Assembly: GCF_009857815.1 (NCBI RefSeq)
Contig: NZ_WVVW01000001.1
Location: 1,550,001-1,614,000, forward strand
Source: Pseudomaricurvus sp. HS19
Lineage (GTDB): Bacteria > Pseudomonadota > Gammaproteobacteria > Pseudomonadales > Cellvibrionaceae
Length of the DNA: 64,000 bases
Direction: 5' to 3'
Each line of letters begins with the position of its first letter. Position 1 is the stretch's first letter. Made by a program: the position numbers and the translations under genes. Below the pieces are notes generated by a model. That model ran no database searches. It was not told the DNA's origin and was given only the letters and a program-made list of their open reading frames with translations. Positions 7,809-16,059 of the stretch are shown in pieces.

Positions 7809-10658
7809 ATGAAAAATCTGGATCAGATGGGCAACCTCAAGGTACTGGCCGAGGCATCATCCGCACTGACATCCATATTGTCGGAGCTGGGCGTTGAAGG
7901 TCCTGCCCAGGCACTTGAAATGATTGCCAATGAACAATTCGGGGAAGATTTGCAAGCCAGAATCACTGCGGCTTTACACCCCATAGTCCCTACCCAATTG
8001 ACCACTATTTGGGAGTCGCTGGAAGGCTGGGTTAACGGCAGTGTGAAAAGTTATATTTCACCCTTTCTCCAGAGCATCGGTGACGCCTGCGACAGCGTCG
8101 GGACTCAATCCGTCAGCCGGGAATGGCCGCTGCGGATTGACAACGACTGGACGTTACCGAAAGGTTCGGCGGCGTTTTTATTTTCCTACGACCTCAGTCA
8201 TGCGATTGCCCTGAGAGCATTTTCAGGAAAGAGTGAAGAAATCCCGGATTCGCAGGTTCATGAAGACAGTGCATTTATATCCGTGGATCTGGACGCCCAT
8301 GCCAAATCTGACACCAGCGCCACCCTGCCCTTCTCCTGTGGGAGCTTTGAGCTTGGGGGAAATTTTTCAGCTGCCCTCAACACCGACCTCTATTTCCGGC
8401 ACCAGAAAACCGAAAATCTGGCGCTCTCCCTGGCCAACGACCTGTCTGCATTGCCCAACCCCTTCTCCACTGACAGCCTGCTCCAGTATCTGGCCCTGCG
8501 CAAGAATCTGCACGCCTTTACCTTCTCCCTTGACGGCGACTTACAGACTTACGCCAATCTATCCCTGAGCACCCCGGCCATTAATGGCTCCAGCGTTTTG
8601 GAAAACCTTGGCCTCGGCATTCAAGCCAGCGCCAGAATCAGTGGCTTGTACAACCTGCAACTCTTTCCCAGACATCATGCCGGGGCCCTGCAGGATATCC
8701 GGGTTGTCATCAGTCGAACGGATCAATCCCGGCGAGAGCTGGGGGTTAATGTTGGCCTGGAAATCAACGCGCGCAAACAGGCAGCCATGATCAGTGAGGC
8801 TTTATTCGCCTCTTTGGGAGAGGCGCGGGAGTTGATTGGCAGGCTGCAATCCGAATGGACCTTTACCGACAGTTTTATGGATGAACTGAAGGTTATCCTC
8901 ACTCAGGTAAGTGATGAGCCGGATTGGCAGGCGTATGTGGAGTCTGTCTTCTCCGGCGAGAACCCTGCGGATTTTGGCGAACGCTGGGCCAACGCTACCA
9001 CGGCCCTGGCAAGCGGCAGAACAAACAACTGGGTTGAGGCGGTTATACAGGTTCTGGACGCCGAGCTCACCCGGGCAACGAGCAGTAACATTGCCGACGA
9101 TTCAAAGTGGAATCCTCTGATGAATATCGCCAAGGCATCCCTTGCTGACTGGGTTCGCAGTGAAGCAGAGGATTTCCTCACCTCAGCCCGGAATTCGATA
9201 GAAGACACCGTCACAACCGTTGTACACAAGGGAAACCAGCAGGTTGTATCCCGCGCCCTGAGCAAACTGGAGGAACATGACAACACCCTTGCCTCTGCAC
9301 AGACCAAGGCTATCCGATATTTACGCCGCTACATTCAGGCAGTCGAAAAATTAATGCCCTTTGTAGAGGCTGCCAGTGTTGCCAATATCGAGATGGGCCT
9401 GTCCCACCAACGCAAACAGTCAGAAGGCAGGGAGTGCATGCTGGACGTCACCTTTTCGGCTGCAGCACTTACCGAACACAAAGCGGAATTCGGGGAAATC
9501 CTCACGGGAAACACCAACAGCCTGACCCGGCTTACAGCAAAGCGCCCCCCCGGAATACACCTTAACAGCGGCCTGATAAAGAGCAGGAAGGCCACGGAAA
9601 GCGGTCTTGAAATAAGTGCCGTCGTCCTCGACTTTAACATTGGTAACCAGTCGTTACTCAGCACCGATGTCATTATTGAGCACGACCTGCTGAACGGTCG
9701 AATCAGCATTATCAACGAAGCCAGAGTATCCCGTAAAGGCCACCGCATCACCCACGAACGCCGCATTGAACTCATCAACATCATCCAGCTTTCCAATGCC
9801 CGCAATTTGGGTCTTGCCAGCCTCTCACTCAACATCTGTCGTAAGGAAGAGGAGCTTACACGCACAGAATTAAATGTGTTCCTTGAAAGCCTGGGCAAAG
9901 CCGGACTTATATCAACCACGGAGATAGCCAACGCAATGAAAATTGCGTTCAGCCAGTCCGGCAGCGGCGACAAGCTGCTTGAGGATGCGCAGATCAACGC
10001 CGGATTCCGCCTGGGAAATGAGGATATGGAACAACTGCTTCAGTTGGCAAAACCCCACATTGACAGGGACCTGATTATCACCCGGTTGGCAGAAGTGCTG
10101 GAAACCCTGGGAGTGTTTGACGAGGAGGATTTTGAGTACCTTGCGCGCAAGGATAATATCGATTCCGTTCTTGAACTGCTCTGTTTTTACCTGTCCCCCA
10201 AGGGAAAGTCCCGTCAGGCAGCTCTGCAACAGGAAAAGCGCAACTCGATTGGCAAAGGCAAAAAAGGCTGGTCATCAAGCAAGAGAAAGGCAAAAACTGC
10301 GCTGCGCAAAGCCGAAAAGTGGTGCGAGCTGGCCGAAAACCTTGCCCTGGGCCTGTCCGCAATCCGAACCGTCTATGAAAGTGATGCCAACCGTAAAGAC
10401 GCAGATTTTCTCACCCAGGCACAGGAACGAATAAACTCCTGTTTTAAACCGTGGCTGCAGCTGGCTTCCGGCCTGCAAAGCTTTATAGCGCTTTTCAGTG
10501 ACGGCAGCGACGACGAAGTGAAAGGCGAGCCGCTTGCCCTGATGGCTGTCTTATCCAGGCTCTGCGCATCCCCGGGTACCAATAAGCCCGCAGACCTGTC
10601 CATCCTTATGAGTCTTGAACGCAACGGCAGACTGCGAGCGGTGGATCTGTTGGATTAA
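7809..10658 (+). CDS. 949-residue protein of unknown function
   Basis: I recognise no family in this large, soluble-looking protein. There is no signal peptide or clear transmembrane helix. Residues about 110-320 are rich in alternating polar/hydrophobic strands (FELGGNFSAALNTDLYF, LGLGIQASARISGLYNLQLF), suggesting a beta-sheet or lipid-binding sheet domain. Residues about 330-530 are mostly helical. A second strand-rich part spans about 530-660, and the C-terminal 280 residues are helical with a basic linker (GKGKKGWSSSKRKAKTALRK). It follows the membrane protein by 39 bp in the same AT-richer block, so the three genes are probably one unit. Confidence 0.7.
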   Translation: MKNLDQMGNLKVLAEASSALTSILSELGVEGPAQALEMIANEQFGEDLQARITAALHPIVPTQLTTIWESLEGWVNGSVKSYISPFLQSIGDACDSVGTQSVSREWPLRIDNDWTLPKGSAAFLFSYDLSHAIALRAFSGKSEEIPDSQVHEDSAFISVDLDAHAKSDTSATLPFSCGSFELGGNFSAALNTDLYFRHQKTENLALSLANDLSALPNPFSTDSLLQYLALRKNLHAFTFSLDGDLQTYANLSLSTPAINGSSVLENLGLGIQASARISGLYNLQLFPRHHAGALQDIRVVISRTDQSRRELGVNVGLEINARKQAAMISEALFASLGEARELIGRLQSEWTFTDSFMDELKVILTQVSDEPDWQAYVESVFSGENPADFGERWANATTALASGRTNNWVEAVIQVLDAELTRATSSNIADDSKWNPLMNIAKASLADWVRSEAEDFLTSARNSIEDTVTTVVHKGNQQVVSRALSKLEEHDNTLASAQTKAIRYLRRYIQAVEKLMPFVEAASVANIEMGLSHQRKQSEGRECMLDVTFSAAALTEHKAEFGEILTGNTNSLTRLTAKRPPGIHLNSGLIKSRKATESGLEISAVVLDFNIGNQSLLSTDVIIEHDLLNGRISIINEARVSRKGHRITHERRIELINIIQLSNARNLGLASLSLNICRKEEELTRTELNVFLESLGKAGLISTTEIANAMKIAFSQSGSGDKLLEDAQINAGFRLGNEDMEQLLQLAKPHIDRDLIITRLAEVLETLGVFDEEDFEYLARKDNIDSVLELLCFYLSPKGKSRQAALQQEKRNSIGKGKKGWSSSKRKAKTALRKAEKWCELAENLALGLSAIRTVYESDANRKDADFLTQAQERINSCFKPWLQLASGLQSFIALFSDGSDDEVKGEPLALMAVLSRLCASPGTNKPADLSILMSLERNGRLRAVDLLD

Positions 10659-10707
10659 CTCTCTGTGGCAGCCCCGCTTCCGCAGACATCCACAACTTAG
10701 TGACAGA

Positions 10708-10733
10708 TCTCCCGGCTCCGGACAGCCGGGAGA
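10708..10733. terminator. Strong hairpin between convergent genes
   Basis: TCTCCCGGCT-CCGGAC-AGCCGGGAGA is a perfect 10-bp stem with a 6-nt loop, between the end of the 949-residue gene and the end of the minus-strand surface-repeat gene. It lacks a U-tract on either strand, so it may be a pause or RNA-end-protecting hairpin. Confidence 0.5.
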
Positions 10734-10790
10734 GGTGAGACAACCGGGCAAAACACACCTGCACAGGCGAGCCTTTCAAAACGGTAAAAA

Positions 10791-11315
10791 TCACTTGCCA
10801 AAATTAAACAGGATAAAGCAGGGCAGGAAGCCATTTTTGGCACAGTTGATCAGTCCCAGCTGCAATCCCTCCAGGCGCTCCGTTTTATTGAAAACTCCCA
10901 GATCAAACGTGGTGGACTCGCGGTTCAGGTTGACCAGGGCAATGTTGGCGCCTCTGACCCGGGTAGTGATGTTCACCGCCCCCATATTCAGTCCGGTGGT
11001 TTGGCCCTTGTTCCAGTTCCACAAGCCAAATGCCACACCCTTCATACTGCTGTTGGTGTGATTCGCACCGAACAGCAGTAAAGGCAGTTGCACCCCCACG
11101 AACTCATCGGTCTCCGCCAGCGCAATCAGATGCAGGTCTATGCCATGCACAGAGCCGGTTTTACCGTAGAGAAACGGGAATCGGACCCCGCGGACATTTT
11201 CATCCGCAGGTGCATTGAGATTGATGGTTGAAAACTGGATCGGTGTATCCGCCAGGGAGACAGTGGAGATACCGAGCCACAGGCCTGCGATGACACAAAA
11301 TCCAATGATTTTCAT
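10791..11315 (-). CDS. Secreted LA_2272-type surface-repeat protein
   Basis: This 174-residue protein has a signal peptide (MKIIGFCVIAGLWLGISTVSLADT). The mature part consists of short repeats of the form GxxxGxxN: GVAFGLWNWNKGQTTGLNMG, VRGANIALVNLNRES, LEGLQLGLIN. This matches the LA_2272 surface-repeat proteins described in Leptospira and found in many gammaproteobacteria, predicted to be extracytoplasmic beta-solenoids; function is unknown. I chose the ATG preceded by AAGGGG rather than a longer upstream frame, since the longer leader would bury the signal peptide. It is convergent with the 949-residue gene. Confidence 0.75.
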   Translation of the reverse strand: MKIIGFCVIAGLWLGISTVSLADTPIQFSTINLNAPADENVRGVRFPFLYGKTGSVHGIDLHLIALAETDEFVGVQLPLLLFGANHTNSSMKGVAFGLWNWNKGQTTGLNMGAVNITTRVRGANIALVNLNRESTTFDLGVFNKTERLEGLQLGLINCAKNGFLPCFILFNFGK

Positions 11316-11499
11316 AGCTGAAACCCCTTGTGGTTTTTTGGTTAAGCACAGGCGGGCCAGGCATGGCGTCAGCACCTGCACTGCTGCAGGAAATATGGTT
11401 CAAGCTGCCGGATTAAGCCAATTCCGGCGGTGGACGCCCTATAGTCTGCCCAAATTGTCGTTTGTTTTTGCATTTTCCCTGCTTTAACCCACGCCACCA

Positions 11500-12876
11500 T
11501 CACCCCTGATCAATTGCTGCCAGTGCTTCCTGCAGGGTTTTCACCGCCACGACTTCCATACCCGCAACACCACCTTTGGGCGCGTTACCCGCCGGCACAA
11601 TCGCTTTTTTGAAACCGTGCTTGGAGGCCTCCCGCAAACGCTCCTGACCACTGGGCACCGGGCGGATCTCTCCCGACAAGCCCACTTCACCAAACACCAT
11701 CAGGTCGTGGCCCAGGGGCCGGTCGCGAAAGCTGGAAACCACCGCCAGCAACAGAGCCAGGTCAGCACTGGTCTCACCCACCCGTACGCCACCCACCACG
11801 TTGATAAACACATCCTGATCACCAATAAACAGCCCGCCGTGACGGTGCAGCACCGCCAACAGCATATTGAGGCGGTTGTGATCGAGCCCCACCGCCACGC
11901 GCTTGGGATGCCCCTGGTTGCTGTCATCCACCAGCGCCTGGATCTCCACCAGCAGCGGACGGGTGCCCTCCCACACCACCATCACCACAGAGCCGGCGGC
12001 GATCTCGTCAGCCCGCTGCAGGAAGATGGCTGAGGGGTTGTTTACCTCACGCAGTCCCTGCTCGGTCATGGCAAACACCCCCAGTTCGTTGACGGCACCA
12101 AAGCGATTCTTGTTGCCACGCAGGGTACGGAAGCGGGAGTCGTGGGAGCCGTCCAGCAGGATGGAGCAGTCGATCATATGCTCCAGCACCTTGGGGCCGG
12201 CGAGACTGCCATCCTTGGTAACGTGTCCCACCAGTATCAGCACGGTACCGGTCTGTTTGGCAAAGCGGGTGAGATAGGCGGCACTTTCACGCACCTGGGA
12301 CACCGAGCCCGGGGCGGACTGTATATCCGCCATGTGCATCACCTGGATGGAATCCACCACCATTACCTTGGGCTGGATCTGCTGGACAATGGCAACCAGC
12401 GATTCCACGCTGGTCTCGGAGAGCATCTTCAGTTTGTCGGTGGGCAGGCCCAGGCGCTTGGCCCGCATCGCCACCTGCTGCAGGGATTCCTCGCCGGTAC
12501 AGTAGAGGGCCTCCATATCCCGGGCCAGATAACACATAGTCTGCAGCAACAGTGTGGACTTACCCGCCCCGGGGTTACCGCCCACCAGCACCACCGAGCC
12601 GGGCACCAGGCCACCACCCAGCACGCGATCGAACTCACCGGTACCGGAGGAGAAGCGTGGCAGTGTCTGCAGGTCGATCTCCGCCAGGGTCTGCACCTGG
12701 GCCGCACCGGCAGCACCGGCGTAACCGCTGAACTTCTCCGTGCGCTGGGATGGTGTGGGACCGAGACGCACCTCGCTGAGGCTATTCCAGGCACCACATT
12801 CGCTGCACTGCCCCTGCCACTTGGTGAAATCCGCCCCGCACTCGTTACAGACAAACGCTGATTTAGCCTTGGCCAC
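11500..12876 (-). CDS. radA: DNA repair protein RadA
   Basis: RadA is a hexameric helicase-like ATPase that promotes branch migration in recombination. The 458-residue product has the N-terminal zinc finger CxxC...CxxC (FVCNECGADF, GQCSECGAW), Walker A GGNPGAGKSTLLLQ, the RadA-specific KNRFG motif, and a C-terminal Lon-protease-like domain (GLSGEIRPV). Length and domain order match the family. The start is the GTG giving (M)AKAKSAFVC, with GGGGGAGAAAG just upstream; a longer frame beginning 41 codons earlier is rejected. It is divergent from the DnaT-domain gene. Confidence 0.96.
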   Translation of the reverse strand: MAKAKSAFVCNECGADFTKWQGQCSECGAWNSLSEVRLGPTPSQRTEKFSGYAGAAGAAQVQTLAEIDLQTLPRFSSGTGEFDRVLGGGLVPGSVVLVGGNPGAGKSTLLLQTMCYLARDMEALYCTGEESLQQVAMRAKRLGLPTDKLKMLSETSVESLVAIVQQIQPKVMVVDSIQVMHMADIQSAPGSVSQVRESAAYLTRFAKQTGTVLILVGHVTKDGSLAGPKVLEHMIDCSILLDGSHDSRFRTLRGNKNRFGAVNELGVFAMTEQGLREVNNPSAIFLQRADEIAAGSVVMVVWEGTRPLLVEIQALVDDSNQGHPKRVAVGLDHNRLNMLLAVLHRHGGLFIGDQDVFINVVGGVRVGETSADLALLLAVVSSFRDRPLGHDLMVFGEVGLSGEIRPVPSGQERLREASKHGFKKAIVPAGNAPKGGVAGMEVVAVKTLQEALAAIDQG

Positions 12877-13075
12877 AGGCCTTTCTCCCCCGGAAAAATA
12901 AAGGGCTATGGTAACCGGAGGGGTTGGTGGGTGGCCATAACCCCGGAGGTCATGCCATATCGACCGATTGGCCCGTGGACAAGCTGAATTGACGAGCAAT
13001 TAAACAACCGGATCACGCCTGCCGCGACCACCGCCCCTAGCGACTTACCCCGCCTTAAATGCTAAAGTTGCGGCC

Positions 13076-14197
13076 ATGAGTTCTTCCCTGATTCCCGAAC
13101 GTCCACTGGTTGTTTCCCCCTCTCTGGCCGCCACTATTGGCCTGGAGGAGGCCGCTATGCTCAGCGTGCTGGACGACCTGACCCGGGCCCTCGCCGGCCA
13201 CCCCCACCAGGGCTGCGACTGGTATCAGTTGCCGGGCGAATTGCTGCAGGAGACTTTCCCTTTCTGGAATCAGCACGATATTGAGCGGGTCAGCCAGAGC
13301 CTGCGCGCCAAGGGTGTATTGCTGCTGCAATCCGCCCCCTTTACCCAGAGCGGTCAGCTGGTGTTTGCGTTCAATGAGCAGCGCCAGCCGCAGAGCGCCC
13401 CACAAACGTCACAACTACAGCATCGTCCGCAGCCACGGGCCATGGGGGCCACCCCCATTGCACCTAACTGGCAGCCGGACAGCGAAACCATAGCCCGTAT
13501 CGCCCAGCACAACATCGACGAAGGCTTTATGCGGCAGCAGCTGCCGGAGTTCATCACCTTCTGGCGTGACAGCGGTGAATCACACCGCTCCTGGGGAGCA
13601 AAGTTTCACCAGCACGTGCTGCACCAGTGGCGCCAGCGGGAGACCTTTACTGCCCAGAAAGACGCCGAGGTGGCGATGAGCCCAGCCTGGCGCCCCAGTC
13701 AGGATGCGCTGGATGTGCTCTGCCGCCACGCCGCCATTCACCCCCAGTTTGTGCAGGACGCCATCCCGGAGTTTGTGCTCTACTGGGGCGAGCGAGGTGA
13801 GCGGTCACGCACCTGGAACAGCAAGTTTATCCAGCATGTGCGACGCCAATGGGCACGTTACACCTCGGCCCTGCAGCACGACACCGAGCCACGCCGGATT
13901 CCGGCCGACTGGCAGCCGGACAGCGATGTCTACGACATACTGCGTATGGCCAATATCGACCTGGCCTTCGCCCGGCAATTGCTGCCGGAGTTTATTGTCT
14001 TCTGGCGCGACAGCAACCAGGTGCACACCTCTTGGAACACCAAATTCCTGCAACACGTAAAACACCACTGGGCCAAGCGCCACGCGCTTGCAGCACCACA
14101 GGGTCAACAGCATGACGGACAACAAAACCAGACCACCAGCCGCACCCGCGACCGCTCGCTCGTCGACGACCTCAACGACCGCAGCTGGGCGTTCTGA
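13076..14197 (+). CDS. Protein with three tandem DnaT-like ssDNA-binding domains
   Basis: Residues about 131-185, 205-259 and 279-333 are three copies of the DnaT-type domain: (N/A/D)WxP(D/S) opening, PEF(I/V)xxW centre, W(N/G)xKFxQHV closing. The opening tryptophans are W132, W205 and W279, so the repeat unit is 73-74 residues. E. coli DnaT, a primosome component, has one such domain. The N-terminal 100 residues (LSVLDDLTRAL, DIERVSQSLRAKGVLLL) look like a winged helix. The next gene overlaps the 3' end and encodes a lambda-P-like protein, so both probably load the replicative helicase at restart. The C-terminus is low-complexity. Confidence 0.85.
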   Translation: MSSSLIPERPLVVSPSLAATIGLEEAAMLSVLDDLTRALAGHPHQGCDWYQLPGELLQETFPFWNQHDIERVSQSLRAKGVLLLQSAPFTQSGQLVFAFNEQRQPQSAPQTSQLQHRPQPRAMGATPIAPNWQPDSETIARIAQHNIDEGFMRQQLPEFITFWRDSGESHRSWGAKFHQHVLHQWRQRETFTAQKDAEVAMSPAWRPSQDALDVLCRHAAIHPQFVQDAIPEFVLYWGERGERSRTWNSKFIQHVRRQWARYTSALQHDTEPRRIPADWQPDSDVYDILRMANIDLAFARQLLPEFIVFWRDSNQVHTSWNTKFLQHVKHHWAKRHALAAPQGQQHDGQQNQTTSRTRDRSLVDDLNDRSWAF

Positions 14198-14789
14198 GCA
14201 GACGGGAGCCAACCCGCAACGACCAATGCCGGAACTGGTGGACGCCATCAACCAGGTGTTCGCCCTGTTCCGGATTAACTACCACAACCAGTACCACAGC
14301 GCCTTTGGCGATGTGAATACGGTCAACCAGGCCAAGCGCCTGTGGGTGGAATCGCTGCAGCGTTTTGCGCCGGAAACCATCCTGCGCGCCGCCAAACAGG
14401 CGATTGAGCAATCCGACTACCTGCCCACCCTGCACAAGATGCTCACCTATTGCCAGGGTACCCCGCAGCAGCACGGGCTGCCGGATGTGCACTCCGCCTA
14501 TATGGAAGCCTGCCGCGCCCCCAGCCCCAAGGCGGAACAGAAATGGAGCCACGCAGCGGTCTATCACGCCGGTCGCGAAAGTGACTGGTTCTTCCTCGCC
14601 AACAACCCGGAACGCATCACCTTCCCGGTGTTCCGCGAACACTACAAACGGCTGTGTGACCAGGTGGTAGCCGGCGAATCCCTGCCGGAGCCGGAAGTGA
14701 AGCGCCTGCCGGAGCAGAGCTCCACCACGCTCAGTAAAGAAGAGAACCTGGAGCGGCTGAATAAATTGCGGGAAGAGATGGGGCTTTAA
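14112..14789 (+). CDS. Lambda-P-like replication/helicase-loading protein
   Basis: This 225-residue protein resembles chromosomal replication-protein-P-like proteins of gammaproteobacteria. The core begins MPELVDAINQVFALFRINYHNQYHSAF and continues with LPTLHKMLTYCQ and FREHYKRLCDQV. In phage lambda, P delivers DnaB helicase to the origin. Here the partner upstream is a DnaT-domain protein and the gene overlaps it by 86 bp in another frame. The first 38 residues are a Thr/Ala/Pro-rich tail; an internal ATG at 14226 would remove it, but neither start has a strong ribosome site. The acidic C-terminus ends LSKEENLERLNKLREEMGL. Confidence 0.72.
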   Translation: MTDNKTRPPAAPATARSSTTSTTAAGRSEQTGANPQRPMPELVDAINQVFALFRINYHNQYHSAFGDVNTVNQAKRLWVESLQRFAPETILRAAKQAIEQSDYLPTLHKMLTYCQGTPQQHGLPDVHSAYMEACRAPSPKAEQKWSHAAVYHAGRESDWFFLANNPERITFPVFREHYKRLCDQVVAGESLPEPEVKRLPEQSSTTLSKEENLERLNKLREEMGL

Positions 14790-14800
14790 ACAAAGGTTAC

Positions 14801-14935
14801 AGGACGCTGGCGCTACAGGATTCAGGACGCTTCGCTACAGAAAAGCAACTAAGAATCCAGGCTCTTACTGTAGCGAAGCGTCCTGTAGCAACGCGTCCTG
14901 TAGCGAAGCGTCCTGAATCCTGTAGCACAGCGTCC
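14801..14935. repeat. Intergenic dyad-repeat array 1 (AGGACGCTTCGCTACAG family)
   Basis: Two forward units (14801-14818, 14824-14840) are followed by four inverted units (14868-14884, 14883-14899, 14898-14914, 14920-14935) of consensus AGGACGCTTCGCTACAG. Arms 14801-14840 and 14898-14935 are reverse complements apart from one small difference near the outer end, so the transcript could fold into a stem of about 38 bp. The array fills the gap between two convergent genes. The same family recurs at 29971-30145. Confidence 0.9.
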
Positions 14936-14940
14936 CGCCG

Positions 14941-16059
14941 TTAAGGCAACATCAACTCGTAAGTAATCCCGTCATACAACATCCCGCTGTAACCCCGCTG
15001 GGAGCTGAAGTAGAGCCGCTTGCCATCGGGACTGAAGGCGGGGCCGGTAATCTCTGACAGTTTCTGGTTGTGCAGCGTCAACAGAGGTACAGCGTCGCGA
15101 GTTTCGGTCAGGGCCACCAACTGCATATCACCGCCATCCTCGGCGATCAGTAACTCACCATTGGGCGTGACGGTGATGTTATCCACCCCGGTCAGCATCG
15201 GCACGGCACTGAGCGCCGCGTCATACACCACACTCAGTTTGCCACTGCGCAAATGCAATCCCCAGACACGGTTGTCGATCTTGGTGGTGAAATAGATATG
15301 CCCACCATGGCAGATAATGCCTTCACCACCGCGGAAGCGCGCGGCACGGGGCTGCTGGTAACGCAGCGGCTGCTTGTCCGCCAGCACATCGTTGATGGGC
15401 AGCCAGCTCACCAGCATGCCGGCAGCAATTGCCACCTCCAGCTGACCGCGACTGAGATCGCCTTTTGTTTCCGGCCGGAAACGATAGAGGCAACCGTCCG
15501 GTCGATCTTCCGTCAGGTAGAGGTAACCGGTGGCCGGGTCCATGGCCGCGGCCTCGTGATTGAACGCCCCTAATGAGGGCAGTTGCCGGGCCTCACGCTC
15601 TCCCCAGGGATCGCACTCGTAGACCAGGCCCTGCTCGTCATTCTCCTCACAGGAGAGCCAGGTACCCCACAGGGTTTTGCCTCCGGCGCAGTTGTCGGTC
15701 GTGCCTTTGAGAATGGAATAACTCGCTACCAGCTCGCCGTGCCTGTTAAAGCGCAGGGCGCCAGCGCCCCCTTGCTGCATGGGCAATTCGCTGTTGCTCA
15801 CATAGGCCCAGCCGCCATCAGCATGGGCAAAACAGGCACCCCCGTCGGGGGCTCCATGCCAGGCATAGCTGCTGCCCGGGTGTGGCTGTTCGCCGGCCCG
15901 GGCGATAATGCGCAGGCTTGCCCCCTCCGGCATCGTGGCCTGCAACTGTTCGTCAAAGCGCGTTGCGCCACTATTGGTCTGGGCTCGCAGCTGCGGCACC
16001 ATCGGCGCCAGGGCCAGCATTGCCAGCGCCTGACGCATGACTTGACGGCGATTGATCAT
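14941..16059 (-). CDS. PhoX-like (DUF839) secreted phosphatase
   Basis: This 372-residue protein belongs to the PhoX/DUF839 group of calcium/iron-dependent alkaline phosphatases. It has a Tat-like leader (INRRQVMRQALAMLALAP). PhoX signatures are NCAGGKTLWGTWLSCEE, FNHEAAAMDPATGYLYLTED, GGEGI and DNITVTPNGELLIAEDGG, covering the expected metal and phosphate ligands. At 372 residues it is shorter than typical PhoX. Its ATG overlaps the phytase stop (ATGA), so the two are translationally coupled. Together they would release phosphate from phytate and other esters outside the cytoplasm. Confidence 0.87.
   Translation of the reverse strand: MINRRQVMRQALAMLALAPMVPQLRAQTNSGATRFDEQLQATMPEGASLRIIARAGEQPHPGSSYAWHGAPDGGACFAHADGGWAYVSNSELPMQQGGAGALRFNRHGELVASYSILKGTTDNCAGGKTLWGTWLSCEENDEQGLVYECDPWGEREARQLPSLGAFNHEAAAMDPATGYLYLTEDRPDGCLYRFRPETKGDLSRGQLEVAIAAGMLVSWLPINDVLADKQPLRYQQPRAARFRGGEGIICHGGHIYFTTKIDNRVWGLHLRSGKLSVVYDAALSAVPMLTGVDNITVTPNGELLIAEDGGDMQLVALTETRDAVPLLTLHNQKLSEITGPAFSPDGKRLYFSSQRGYSGMLYDGITYELMLP

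Noticed and set aside
5903-14789. Prophage spanning the muramidase to the lambda-P-like gene
   Set aside because: No integrase, capsid, terminase or tail genes occur. radA and the DnaT-domain gene are chromosomal, and the muramidase block is separated by a minus-strand surface-protein gene.
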